Source: JACQXM01 sp964569425 (GTDB lineage Bacteria > Planctomycetota > Phycisphaerae > UBA1845). Taken from it: a DNA stretch of 55,057 nucleotides. The translations under genes and the position numbers were made by a program. Below are positions 32,425-41,165 of this stretch, piece by piece (positions within the stretch are counted from its first letter, which is position 1; each line of letters starts with the position of its first letter). Where the stretch lies: the NCBI GenBank assembly GCA_964569425.1, contig CAZMVD010000015.1:1-55057 (forward strand), in the 5' to 3' direction. A model generated the notes under the pieces. The model had not been told where the DNA came from. It saw only the letters and a list, made by a program, of their open reading frames with translations, and did not search any database.

Positions 32425-34743
32425 CTATGGCGGGATGGGTACCCATGCGTGGACGTCCGGATCGTACCGCTCTCGCGCAGACGTGTCGGCGACGTGCAAG
32501 AGCCGTTGGGCAATGGCGATTGCAGGTTCCTTTCTCGGCTCCTTAAACCCTGATGGCAGGCGCGGCGGCACGAGGCAGCTCGGGCACCCGTGCTTGCAGT
32601 CACATTTCTCGGCAACGCCGATACCTGTGCGAATCACGATTGGCCATACCTCCAGAGCCTTCTCAGCGACGCCGATGCCCCCTGGTACAGTTTCATACAG
32701 ATAAACACTTACGGGCGGCTTGGACGTAGTGAGCGTGCCGAGGTCGTGCCGGTCACAGGGCACCACAAATGGTGCTCCAATCCTGAGAAGTTGCTCAAGA
32801 CCGAACAGGTCTGGCACATCGGATGCGCTACCAATAACTGATGGGTCCGTCACTTCAAGCCAAAACCCCCTTACATTTGAATGGCGCGCAAGTTGGCTCC
32901 GCACGTCGTCAACGATTCTTCCCGAACGTGTGTCAATGAGCCTATAACCGGCAAAGTTCTCGAAGACCGTTAGCCTTCCGTAGCACGCAACTAGGTTCTC
33001 GCCATATCGGGTACCTGAAAGAAGCTCGGCACCCTGGGTGACGTTGTAGAATTTGCCCTCTGTGCGCAAATGCGGGTCGACCTCGCCCAGATGCACCTCA
33101 TCCGCAGCATGCGCTGTCACTCGGTACGGCTTGCCAAAATGGTTGTAGATTGCCCCGACGTAGGCTTCACGGAAGAGATGCACATCGGAGATGGTTCCGA
33201 TTTCCTTATCGCAGTACATAAGCCTCGATATCAATCCGGAGCCACCGCGGATATTGAGGCGCCGATAGTTCGGGCTGTGGCCTCGGACCGGCTTTTTCCC
33301 GGCCATAGCCTTCGTGGCGTAATCGAAAAAGGCGGAGCCTAGGTGCTCGGAAACATCGGGCGTTAACGTCGGCCCAGTTTCATGTACAAGGTAAGGCAAG
33401 TGTTTACCCATTAATTCTTCGTTGTCGACACCGATGAGAATCTCATCCAGGGGTCTGTTCAGAAAGGCGTCGATGTTGCTGGCGAAAAAGAGGTCAAACG
33501 GATTGTTAAAGGCAAAGAAGAGCACGTAGGCTTTCTTGTCCCATTTCCTCCCGACGCGGCCGATTCGCTGCCATGCTGAGAGCACGCTGTCGGGAAAGCC
33601 CGCGAGAATGCACGCGTCCAGTCGGCCGATGTCTACCCCGATCTCCAATGCGTTCGTGGTAAAAACCGCCTTGTACCGCCCAGCGCGTAGGCCGTCCTCG
33701 ATCTTCCGCCGGAGCTCGGCGTCGTAACCGCTTCGATAAGGCACGATGGTCGCCGGGTCGACACTATGTTGCTGTGCGTCACGCTGCGCTCGGATCGCGA
33801 CCTCCTCGGCAAACTTCCGTGATGGGCAGAATACCAGCGTACTAAGCCCGTGGGCCGCGCACGCTAGGGCAGCGCGTGAGACTCGCAGGCGGTATATATC
33901 GTGGAAATGGAAGTCGGGGATGTCCGGTTTGATAAACGCAAGATGGCGCTCCGGCCGCATTGCGGTTGCGGCGCGCACGAGTTTGCAACGCCGACCCGTC
34001 AGGCGGAAGGCGTGTTCTTCAGCGTTGCCACACGTCGCCGTCGCCAAGACGATTTGTGGACGAACACCAAGTTGCCTCAGCTTTGCGAAAAACCGTCGTA
34101 GAAGAAGCGCCACGTTCGTCCCGAAATGGCCACGGTATTCATGAATCTCATCGATGATCACCAGGCGCAACGTACTGAGGAAACTGATCCACTGGTCTTG
34201 CCAACCGAGAAAGCTCTGGTGCAGCATCTCCGGATTCGTGAACAACACTGCTGGTGGCTGTGCCTTGATCAGCTTTCGGTGCTCGGATTCTAGATCGGAG
34301 TCGAAAACCCAGGAGTCCAACCGTCGCCCCGCGACGCCCTTCAGAGGTGCGGCGATATCCTCGAATTGTCGGCGCTGGTCGTTTGAAAGCGCCTTCATTG
34401 GATGAAGCATCAACGCGTGGGCTTGTACATCATTCGTGAGTTTCAGGATCAACGGGATGTTAAAGCACAGCGTCTTGCCGCTCGCCGTAGGCGCCTCGAG
34501 CACAACGTCTTGCCCGGACCGTATAAGCTCGATCGCCTCAGCCTGATGAGAATATAGAGTCTGGATTCCCTGTGCCACCAAGGACTTGCAAATGGGGGGT
34601 GGGAGATCGTTCCAACACCGATCATCTGCAACCTTCGGGGGAAGACTGGGCAGGACGCGGGTGAGAATGGTGTCGGCCCGCTCGCCGCTCGGGCCGTCCC
34701 GCAATGCGTCAAACGTGCGAAGCCTTTCAAGCAGGTCGTCCAT
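32425..34743 (-). CDS. MrfA/YprA-type DEAD/DEAH helicase with DUF1998
   Basis: 772 residues, superfamily 2 helicase. Motif I is APTASGKT (84-91), motif II DEIH (198-201), motif III TATCGN, and motif VI region AWQRIGRVGRKWDKKA. A C-terminal four-cysteine site CDCKHGCPSC (714-723) marks the DUF1998/MrfA family, whose founding member repairs mitomycin C-type damage in Bacillus. No MrfB-like exonuclease is beside it. Base composition and codon use differ from the neighbours (more A/T), and repeats flank it, which suggests acquisition by transfer. The ATG at 34743 fits the predicted transcript; a TTG at 34812 would lie at or upstream of the transcription start. A defence or DNA-repair role is inference. 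Confidence 0.82.
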   Translation of the reverse strand: MDDLLERLRTFDALRDGPSGERADTILTRVLPSLPPKVADDRCWNDLPPPICKSLVAQGIQTLYSHQAEAIELIRSGQDVVLEAPTASGKTLCFNIPLILKLTNDVQAHALMLHPMKALSNDQRRQFEDIAAPLKGVAGRRLDSWVFDSDLESEHRKLIKAQPPAVLFTNPEMLHQSFLGWQDQWISFLSTLRLVIIDEIHEYRGHFGTNVALLLRRFFAKLRQLGVRPQIVLATATCGNAEEHAFRLTGRRCKLVRAATAMRPERHLAFIKPDIPDFHFHDIYRLRVSRAALACAAHGLSTLVFCPSRKFAEEVAIRAQRDAQQHSVDPATIVPYRSGYDAELRRKIEDGLRAGRYKAVFTTNALEIGVDIGRLDACILAGFPDSVLSAWQRIGRVGRKWDKKAYVLFFAFNNPFDLFFASNIDAFLNRPLDEILIGVDNEELMGKHLPYLVHETGPTLTPDVSEHLGSAFFDYATKAMAGKKPVRGHSPNYRRLNIRGGSGLISRLMYCDKEIGTISDVHLFREAYVGAIYNHFGKPYRVTAHAADEVHLGEVDPHLRTEGKFYNVTQGAELLSGTRYGENLVACYGRLTVFENFAGYRLIDTRSGRIVDDVRSQLARHSNVRGFWLEVTDPSVIGSASDVPDLFGLEQLLRIGAPFVVPCDRHDLGTLTTSKPPVSVYLYETVPGGIGVAEKALEVWPIVIRTGIGVAEKCDCKHGCPSCLVPPRLPSGFKEPRKEPAIAIAQRLLHVADTSARERYDPDVHAWVPIPP

Positions 34744-34813
34744 ATGGTCCGGTCGCTGACGGGTTCCGTTCACCCACCGAGGCGGCGTGGGGCCAAGGCA
34801 GGCTGCCGACAAG

Positions 34814-34843
34814 GGACCATACTAGACATGGTCCGTATGTCAA
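34814..34843 (-). promoter_or_regulatory. Promoter and palindromic operator of the helicase gene
   Basis: On the minus strand: TTGACA (34843-34838), 16-bp spacer, TATGGT (34821-34816). A perfect 7-bp inverted repeat, GGACCAT-N7-ATGGTCC (34814-34834), covers most of the spacer and the -10 box, so a repressor bound there would block RNA polymerase. A third GGACCAT half-site (34742-34748) touches the start codon. Confidence 0.6.
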
Positions 34844-35120
34844 TTAGGCTTGCGTGGGATATCAGGCTTGGGCCAGTGGAAGGGGGGATCGTGTAGTTCC
34901 CGGGCGGACTGGCGTGGTCGAAGGGTCATCGGCGGGCGATCGGGTCGGGGGGACAAGGTGGGGCTTGGATGTCGAGGGGGGCGGCGGATGGGGCGCCTCG
35001 CCCGCTACGCGTTCGCGGGTCGTACCGTGTGGGCGATGTTGGTGCTTTGGCGTGGGAATGGGATAGAACGAAGCTTGAACGCGGGGGAGTGCGCGGGATG
35101 TACTTGCGATTGGGCTGGAT

Positions 35121-35140
35121 GACCGGTTGGAAAACCGGTC
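35121..35140. repeat. Hairpin with GGAA loop
   Basis: GACCGGTT-GGAA-AACCGGTC, a perfect 8-bp stem with a GNRA-type loop on the plus strand. It may be an extragenic palindrome or part of an RNA; no other copy was found in the window. Confidence 0.4.
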
Positions 35141-35305
35141 CCACACGGTTCAGCACGCCCGCGGCTCGTAGAACGAAAGTTTCCATCACCGACGAGATGG
35201 CGGGATCGCACTTGCTCCTATCGTGGGAGGAGCCGAGAGCGCTGTTGCTGAATACCGGCACGATGAAGGGGCTGTTGGCTGTTCCTGCGGTGCGTCGCGG
35301 CTACT

Positions 35306-37210
35306 ATGGTTCTCATGCGCGTGGCTGAGGTTCCAGAAAAACCGCTGCTGGTGTTCGACGGGGAGTGCGGCTTTTGCCGAATGTGGATCGCGCGGTGGAA
35401 GGTGCTGACCGGCGAGCGGGTGGATTATGCGCCGTTTCAGGAGGCGGCGGCGCGCTTTCCGGAAGTGCCCCTCGAGGCCTTTCGCCGCGCGGCGCAGTTG
35501 GTGGACGTGGACGGCGCGGTGTACAGCGGGGCGGAGGGCGTCTTTCGCACGCTGGCGCACGCGCCGGGCGGGCGCTGGCTGCACGCGGCCTATCGGTGGG
35601 TGCCGGGCTTCGGGGCAGCGGCGCGCGGCGCGTACCGCTTCGTCGCGAGCCATCGGCCGATGATGACCCGGATCACGCGGTGGCTGTGGGGAAGCAGCGT
35701 GCTGCCGGGGTCGTTCGTGCTGTCGCGGTGGGTGTTCCTGCGGCTGCTGGGGGTGATTTATCTCATTGCCTTTCTGTCGATGGGCAGCCAGGTGCAGGCG
35801 TTGATGGGTTCGCAGGGCATCGTGCCGGCGGCGGAGTATCTGGAGCGGGTGCGCGAGCGGCTGGGCGGCGAGGGACCGTGGCGCGTGCCGACGCTGGCGT
35901 GGTGGAGCGCGGACGACTCGTTTCTGGCGTTTCTCTGTCAGGGCGGGGCGGTGCTGGCCGTGCTTCTGGTTTTCGACGTGGCGCCGGTTCTGGTGCTGGC
36001 GCTGTTGTGGGCGTTCTACCTGTCGTTGACCAGCATCGGCCCGCCGTTCACCAACTTTCAGTGGGACATTCTGCTGCTGGAGACGGGTTTTCTGGCGATT
36101 TTTCTGGCGCCGCTGCGGCTGCGACCGCGGGTGTATGGCGATGCGCCGCCGTCGCGGGTTGTGTTGTGGCTGTTTCGCTGGCTGCTGTTTCGGCTGATGT
36201 TTCTTTCGGGGCTGGTGAAGCTGCTGACGGTGGATGCGTCGGGAGCGGCGGCGATCGTGGGGCCGGAGGATCCGTGGCGCAACCTGACGGCGCTGACCTA
36301 CCACTACTGGACGCAGCCGCTACCGGTGTGGATCAGTTGGCATGTGCATCACCTGCCACTGTGGTGGCACAAGCTCTCCTGCGGGGTAATGTTCTTCATT
36401 GAACTGGCGCTGCCGCTGCTGCTGGCGGCACCGCGGCGGCTGCGGCACGCGGCGTGCGGCGGGTTCGTTTTGCTGATGGTGCTGATCGGCGCGAGCGGGA
36501 ACTACAACTTTTTCAACATGCTGACCGTGGCGCTGTGTGTACTTTCCGTGGATGATGCGTGGTGGCGGCGGCTGTTTCGCCGGGGTTCATCGGAACCGGT
36601 CGTCGCTATCCGGCCGAGCCGTACGGGCAAGCTGGGTCTACGGTTGCGGTTGGCGGTGCATGTGATCCTGGGGGCGGTGGTGCTTCCGGTGAGCGTGGTG
36701 CAGGGATTGGGGCGGCTGCGGCTGAACGTGGCGTGGCCGGGGTGGGTGGGCACGCTGGCGGAGCGGGCGGCTCCTTTTCGTAGCGTGAACGCGTATGGGC
36801 TGTTTCAGCGGATGACGACTTCGCGGCGGGAGATCATCTTCGAGGGGAGTGAGGACGGCGCGACGTGGCTGCCCTATGTGCTGCGCTGGCAGCCGGGGCC
36901 GGTGGACCGGGCGCCGGGCTGGTGCCAGCCGCACCAGCCGCGGGTGGACTGGCAGATGTGGTTTGCGGCGCTGGGCAATTATCAGCGGAACGCGTGGCTG
37001 GTGGGGCTGATGCGGCGCACGCTGGAGGGATCGCCGGCGGTGCTGCGGCTCTACGAAGTGAATCCTTTTCCCGAGCGGCCTCCGCGGTATTTGCGGGCGG
37101 TGATCTACGACTACCGATTCACCACCCCGGAGGAGCGCCGCGCGACGGGGGCGTGGTGGCACCGGGAGTACCTCGGGGCGTACGCACCGACGCTGACGCG
37201 GCGGGAGTAG
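35306..37210 (+). CDS. Fusion of DCC thiol oxidoreductase and lipase-maturation-factor-like membrane protein
   Basis: 634 residues. The N-terminal 115 residues form a DCC/DUF393 domain: LLVFDGECGFCRMWIARWK with the D-x-x-C-x-x-C motif of thioredoxin-like DCC1 proteins. The rest is a polytopic membrane protein with LMF1-type motifs (PFTNFQWDILLLETGFLAIF; FRLMFLSGLVKL; LTYHYWTQPLPVW; and a soluble C-terminus with VRNAYGLF-like and EGSEDGATW-like segments). LMF1 in animals helps lipases fold in the ER. In bacteria the partner is unknown; a thiol domain in the same chain fits oxidative folding of exported proteins. ATG codons at 35306 and 35315 are both usable. Confidence 0.82.
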   Translation: MVLMRVAEVPEKPLLVFDGECGFCRMWIARWKVLTGERVDYAPFQEAAARFPEVPLEAFRRAAQLVDVDGAVYSGAEGVFRTLAHAPGGRWLHAAYRWVPGFGAAARGAYRFVASHRPMMTRITRWLWGSSVLPGSFVLSRWVFLRLLGVIYLIAFLSMGSQVQALMGSQGIVPAAEYLERVRERLGGEGPWRVPTLAWWSADDSFLAFLCQGGAVLAVLLVFDVAPVLVLALLWAFYLSLTSIGPPFTNFQWDILLLETGFLAIFLAPLRLRPRVYGDAPPSRVVLWLFRWLLFRLMFLSGLVKLLTVDASGAAAIVGPEDPWRNLTALTYHYWTQPLPVWISWHVHHLPLWWHKLSCGVMFFIELALPLLLAAPRRLRHAACGGFVLLMVLIGASGNYNFFNMLTVALCVLSVDDAWWRRLFRRGSSEPVVAIRPSRTGKLGLRLRLAVHVILGAVVLPVSVVQGLGRLRLNVAWPGWVGTLAERAAPFRSVNAYGLFQRMTTSRREIIFEGSEDGATWLPYVLRWQPGPVDRAPGWCQPHQPRVDWQMWFAALGNYQRNAWLVGLMRRTLEGSPAVLRLYEVNPFPERPPRYLRAVIYDYRFTTPEERRATGAWWHREYLGAYAPTLTRRE

Positions 37211-37465
37211 GCGCGCGATCGGCCGGCTTTGTGATTCCCGAGTGGGGAGTCCCGTACTGAGGTTTCCCCCATCAAGATTGGGACTCCGTCCTGGGACACC
37301 GTGCCGCGGGGCGTGTAACCGGGCGGTCACAGCCGGGCGACCGGGCATTGAGGGATCATGCGGCCATTCGCTACCATGGCACGACGTGTTGTGTTTGCGA
37401 GAGGCGGCGGCCAAGGCGGACCGCCGCACGATGATTGACCTTGGTCCTGATGAAGGGAGAAGAAC

Positions 37466-38095
37466 ATGCAGCGATTGGCTATTTTGTTCACGTTGTCTGC
37501 GGTCTTGCTGGGGATTGGGTTTTTGCGTACTGCAGCCGCCGACGAGACGGGTGCGACGCCCGCAGTAATCAAGTGTCCGGTGGAGGGTGCGCCGGCCAGT
37601 TTGACGGTGAGTTCGGCGACCGACGAAGGGGCGGTGTTTTTCTGTTGTGAAGGCTGTCGAGGGAAATTCGAGGCGAAACCCGAGGGCTTTGCCGCGCAGG
37701 TGGCTGAGCAGCGCAAGGTGCTGGCGACGCGCGACAAGATTCAGGTTTCCTGTCCGGTGACCGGCGAGGCGGTGAACCCCAAGGTGAGCGAGACCATCGA
37801 CGGACAGTCGGTCTCTTTCTGCTGCAAGGGGTGCATCGAGAAGTACAAGGCGGAGCCCGCGAAGTACGCGCGCAACCTGGCCAACGCGTACACCTACCAG
37901 ACGATATGCCCGGTGATGAACAAAGAAGTGAAGGGCAACGTGTTTACCACGCTGGCCACCGGCGAGAAGATCTATTTGTGCTGCAAGGGCTGCGACAAAA
38001 GGTTGGCCAAGGATCCGGAGAAGTATGCCCCGGTGCTCGAGGCGCAGGGGGTTCGCCTGGACCTCGCCAAGCTGAAGGCGGCGGCGGGCGGCTGA
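37466..38095 (+). CDS. Exported protein with three TRASH/YHS-like metal-binding repeats
   Basis: 209 residues, signal peptide 1-24 (ILFTLSAVLLGIGFLRTAAA). Three repeats of about 50 residues follow at about 35-80, 92-138 and 144-192. Each starts with CPV and ends with FCCxGC (or LCCKGC) plus a basic helix KYKAEPAKY-like. This CPV...CCxGC layout is that of TRASH/YHS zinc or copper-binding domains, normally found once per protein. The extra cysteine in CC is present in all three. The ATG at 37466 has AGGGAGAAG upstream. Probable periplasmic metal binder or sensor; metal unknown. Confidence 0.78.
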   Translation: MQRLAILFTLSAVLLGIGFLRTAAADETGATPAVIKCPVEGAPASLTVSSATDEGAVFFCCEGCRGKFEAKPEGFAAQVAEQRKVLATRDKIQVSCPVTGEAVNPKVSETIDGQSVSFCCKGCIEKYKAEPAKYARNLANAYTYQTICPVMNKEVKGNVFTTLATGEKIYLCCKGCDKRLAKDPEKYAPVLEAQGVRLDLAKLKAAAGG

Positions 38096-38128
38096 CGCGG
38101 AGCGGTTGCCATCAGGGGAGAATTCACG

Positions 38129-38162
38129 GCGGGAGTGCCAAGTAGTGGCACTCCCGCTTTTT
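38129..38162 (+). terminator. Rho-independent terminator
   Basis: A perfect 12-bp stem GCGGGAGTGCCA (38129-38140)/TGGCACTCCCGC (38146-38157), loop AGTAG, then TTTTT (38158-38162). It ends the metal-binding-protein gene and lies just before the convergent gene's stop at 38164. Confidence 0.9.
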
Positions 38163-38163
38163 G

Positions 38164-39477
38164 TTACGGGCGCCTGGTCGATCGGGACGGGGCGGCAACC
38201 TTGGCACCCACCAGCAGGAGCAGCGCCAATGTCACCACGCCCCATTCGGCCAGCGCCGGCACGGGAACGCAAAGGTTGTCGCAGGCGATGATCGGCGCGA
38301 GTTGTTCGGTGGGACAATCCTCGGCGTTGTAAAAGGCCACGGCTTCGCCATTATCGGCAGCGAGTATGGTGGTAAAGGGGTTAAGGTCGGCAAACAGGCA
38401 CACGTCCTCCTGCGGGAGCCCATGGAGTCGAAACGTGAGGCAGGCGAGGGTGGCCGGCCCATTGGTGCCGGGCTCACCCGGCGTGACCGACACGGCGTAA
38501 AACAGCCGGCCGTCATCGACCTCCAAGACGCGGAACACTTCGGAGGTAAACGGCGAATCCGGGTCGCATGCGTTCCCCGGGGCCACATCCACCAGAACGG
38601 CGTTGGCGGCGTCGAACTGCACCCAGAGCTGCCCCCGGATGATCTCCGGCTGGCCGGCGCCGAGCACCACGCGAACCAATCCGGTTCCCTGGGGTGTCTT
38701 GCACTCTTCTTCCGCCTCGACGCACAGGCTGGGCAAGGTGCAACCGGTACCCAGACACTGTCCCTGCACGCAAGTGTCCACGACTGTGCAGGCGACTCCG
38801 TCGTCGCAGGCGCCGCCTTCGTTGATTGGCACGATGTCGCAGCGTCCGGTTTCCTCATTGCACAGGCCGCTACGGCAGGGTGTGTCGAACGCTCCACAAT
38901 CGTTAGTGTCGGGCTGGCACACGCAATCCTTGTTCACCTCCACCGTGGCGCAGGAGAGCACGGGCGGCCCCAGCGCGCTGGGACAGGCACCGGCATTGAC
39001 GATGGGAATGGCGTTGCCGAACCGATCGGCGATGAGGGTGTTCTCCGGATTGACGCCCTCCACCACACAGATGTCGGTCTGGGCCGTCCCGATGGGGATA
39101 AATCGAACGCACGCGACGGTCGCCGGTTGTGACACGGGGGCGTCACCTACGAACGGATTGACGCTGGTGGCGTAGAAAATGCGTCCGGCGGTCTCGTCCA
39201 CGTCACGGTAGAACTCCAGGCTGAAGTTGGAGGCGGCGTGGCACCGCCGTCCCGGTTGAATGGACACGAATTTCAAAATCTGTGGATCGTACTGGAGCAC
39301 AAACTGCAAACCGACCGCGGGCGCGCCGTCGGGATCGAGGTTGACGGTGACGTCCACGAAATCGAAACAACCGGACGTGGCCGACGTGCACAAGCTGGCG
39401 GCACCAAACACGCGAGGCGCGGCCCACGGGACCAGCAGAACGGTCAAGGCGCAGCCTACCAGCCGACGTATTCGCAT
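38164..39477 (-). CDS. Secreted cohesin-like/cysteine-rich protein with IPTL-CTERM-type tail
   Basis: 437 residues. A signal peptide (about 1-25, ALTVLLVPWAAPRVFGA) leads to a cohesin-like domain (about 30-160; VDVTVNLDPDG, QFVLQYDPQILKF), a cysteine-rich block (about 165-250; CDDGVACTVVDTCVQGQC), a second cohesin-like domain (about 258-395; VRVVLGAGQPEI, LWVQFDAANAVL) and a C-terminal sorting tail VPALAEWGVVTLALLLL plus basic end. It is a short paralogue of the 1244-residue protein at 4907-8641, with membrane-sorting tail in place of dockerin-like repeats. The ATG at 39477 has GGAAGAAG upstream and gives a proper signal peptide; longer in-frame starts do not. Confidence 0.78.
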   Translation of the reverse strand: MRIRRLVGCALTVLLVPWAAPRVFGAASLCTSATSGCFDFVDVTVNLDPDGAPAVGLQFVLQYDPQILKFVSIQPGRRCHAASNFSLEFYRDVDETAGRIFYATSVNPFVGDAPVSQPATVACVRFIPIGTAQTDICVVEGVNPENTLIADRFGNAIPIVNAGACPSALGPPVLSCATVEVNKDCVCQPDTNDCGAFDTPCRSGLCNEETGRCDIVPINEGGACDDGVACTVVDTCVQGQCLGTGCTLPSLCVEAEEECKTPQGTGLVRVVLGAGQPEIIRGQLWVQFDAANAVLVDVAPGNACDPDSPFTSEVFRVLEVDDGRLFYAVSVTPGEPGTNGPATLACLTFRLHGLPQEDVCLFADLNPFTTILAADNGEAVAFYNAEDCPTEQLAPIIACDNLCVPVPALAEWGVVTLALLLLVGAKVAAPSRSTRRP

Positions 39478-39529
39478 GGCTTCTTCCCTTCGGGTTTTCG
39501 CTGCCGCCGGATTCTCCACCCCGGCCGTC

Positions 39530-39558
39530 ATTCTACCGAAATTTTCGGGCGTATACAA
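39530..39558 (-). promoter_or_regulatory. Candidate promoter of the IPTL-CTERM gene
   Basis: On the minus strand: TTGTAT (39558-39553), 17-bp spacer, TAGAAT (39535-39530), giving a leader near 45 nt. It matches the candidate upstream of the paralogue (8852-8880) in both boxes but one base. Confidence 0.45.
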
Positions 39559-39748
39559 CCTATTGTTTGAACGAAGATTATGGGTCGCGCGGGGCGTACG
39601 GGCCGTGTGCATTGCTACTTGCTGCCACTTGCTTCAGAATGCGGTTTGGGAGCGAGAACATGGTTATCCAGACCGGAATCGGCGTGCCGCGGTCGGTGCG
39701 CCGGTCGCGGCCTGCGGACGGCGGCACGAGAAAGGGAATCGACGCAAG

Positions 39749-40912
39749 ATGAAGGTTCACGAGTACCAGGCGCGTGAGTTTCTGACGGAAACCGGTGCAC
39801 CCGTTCCGCCGTCGCGTGTGGTTGATACGGTGGATGACGCGGTGCTGGCCTACACCGACATCGGGGGGCGCACCGTGGTCAAGGCGCAGGTGCATGCCGG
39901 CGGTCGCGGCAAGGCGGGCTTTGTACGGCTGTGCAGCAGCGCGGAGGAAGTCCGAGAAGCCGCGAGTTTCATGCTCAATAATCGCATGATCTCACCGCAG
40001 ACCGGTGCGGAGGGGATCGAGGTCAAGAAGCTGCTTATCGCCGCGGCGGTGGACATCGAAAGCGAATACTACGCGGCGGTGGTGGTGGATCGCGCGCGGC
40101 GCCGGCCGGTGGTGATGGTCTCGCGCGAGGGCGGCGTGGAGATCGAGGTGGTCGCCAAAGAGAAACCCGAAGCGATCGTGAAGCAGTGGCTGCATCCTCA
40201 TCTGGGCTTGCTGCCGTTTCAGACGCAGCGGTTGGTCGCGGCGTTGGGCTTTACCGACAAGGAGCAGGTCAAGGCCGCGTCGAAGATTATTCGGGGGCTG
40301 GTGGAGGTGTTTTACAGATACGATTGCTCGCTGGCCGAGGTGAACCCGCTGGTGCGCACGCCGGACGGCAAGGTGCTGGCGATCGATGCGAAGATGAACT
40401 TCGACGACAATGCCACGTTCCGCCACCAGCGGTTGCTCGACATGTTCGACCCCAGCGAAGAGAACCCCATGGAGCTGCGGGCCAAGGAGCACAATCTTTC
40501 CTATATCGCACTGGACGGGAACATCGGCTGCCTGGTGAACGGGGCGGGGCTGGCCATGGCCACGATGGACATCATCAAGCTGCACGGCGGCATGCCCGCG
40601 AATTTTCTGGACGTGGGCGGGTCGGTCACGCAGGAAGGCGCGGTGGAGGCGTTTCGCATCATTCTCTCCGACCCCAAAGTGAAGGGGATTCTGGTGAACA
40701 TTTTCGGGGGGATCGCGAAGTGCGACACCATCGCCGAGGCGCTGATCGCCGCGGCGCGCGAGGTGGGCTTCCGCGTGCCGGTGGTGGTGCGGCTGGAGGG
40801 TACCAACGTGGAACGGGCGCGCGTGCTTCTGAAGGAGGCGGCGATCGCGCAGCTTGTCCCCGCGTCCGACCTGACCGACGCGGCGAAAAAGGTGTGTGCA
40901 CAGGTGGCGTAG
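39749..40912 (+). CDS. sucC: Succinyl-CoA ligase, beta subunit
   Basis: 387 residues, ATP-grasp fold. MKVHEYQAREFL is the usual start, with VVKAQVHAGGRGKAG (nucleotide site), AEVNPLV and AIDAKMNFDDNA (metal-binding Asp), and C-terminal LDVGGSVTQEGAVEAF and VNIFGGIAKCDTIA, all standard. It forms succinate and ATP or GTP from succinyl-CoA together with an alpha subunit. The usual partner gene sucD does not follow; the next gene is a pilus ATPase. The alpha subunit must be elsewhere, or the enzyme pairs with a different alpha-like protein. Confidence 0.95.
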   Translation: MKVHEYQAREFLTETGAPVPPSRVVDTVDDAVLAYTDIGGRTVVKAQVHAGGRGKAGFVRLCSSAEEVREAASFMLNNRMISPQTGAEGIEVKKLLIAAAVDIESEYYAAVVVDRARRRPVVMVSREGGVEIEVVAKEKPEAIVKQWLHPHLGLLPFQTQRLVAALGFTDKEQVKAASKIIRGLVEVFYRYDCSLAEVNPLVRTPDGKVLAIDAKMNFDDNATFRHQRLLDMFDPSEENPMELRAKEHNLSYIALDGNIGCLVNGAGLAMATMDIIKLHGGMPANFLDVGGSVTQEGAVEAFRIILSDPKVKGILVNIFGGIAKCDTIAEALIAAAREVGFRVPVVVRLEGTNVERARVLLKEAAIAQLVPASDLTDAAKKVCAQVA

Positions 40913-41059
40913 AAAAAACCGGCAGGTCTCAGTGAGTCGGACCGCGCCGGGGTCACCTGGCTTGATCGAGAACTGAGTCATTCCTGCGATCAGGTCCGTC
41001 CGTCCGGTTCGCATGTTCGCATGGCCGTTCGCGCAGCGTCTCGTCAACACGGGTGTGTC

Positions 41060-41087
41060 TTGAACGATACCTTTGCCGGGCTACAAT
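41060..41087 (+). promoter_or_regulatory. Sigma-70-type promoter upstream of the pilT-like gene
   Basis: TTGAAC (41060-41065), 16-bp spacer, TACAAT (41082-41087), leader near 75 nt. The -35 matches 4 of 6 and the -10 matches 5 of 6. Confidence 0.5.
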
Positions 41088-41165
41088 CGGCTCAGGGCCT
41101 TGTGATCGAATCGTGAAGCAGTCCTGGCGCCGCGATATCGTCGGCGGGCTTGCGGCAGGAGAATT

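Larger units (their letters stand above)
34744..35305. other. Intergenic region between helicase and DCC/LMF genes
   Basis: 562 bp. It holds the helicase leader, promoter and operator, then about 460 bp of G-rich sequence with no credible gene. One hairpin is notable (35121-35140). Confidence 0.5.

Noticed and set aside
34744..34812. Longer helicase starting at TTG 34812
   Set aside because: The predicted transcription start is at about the same position, so that codon would be at or outside the 5' end of the mRNA.
37246..37287. Riboswitch or terminator from GGAGTCCC/GGGACTCC between the LMF-like and TRASH genes
   Set aside because: The loop is 26 nt and there is no U-tract or conserved core; too weak to call.
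36638..38317. Minus-strand frame of 559 codons across the LMF-like gene, the TRASH gene and the terminator
   Set aside because: It crosses a strong terminator and two well-supported genes; no motif.
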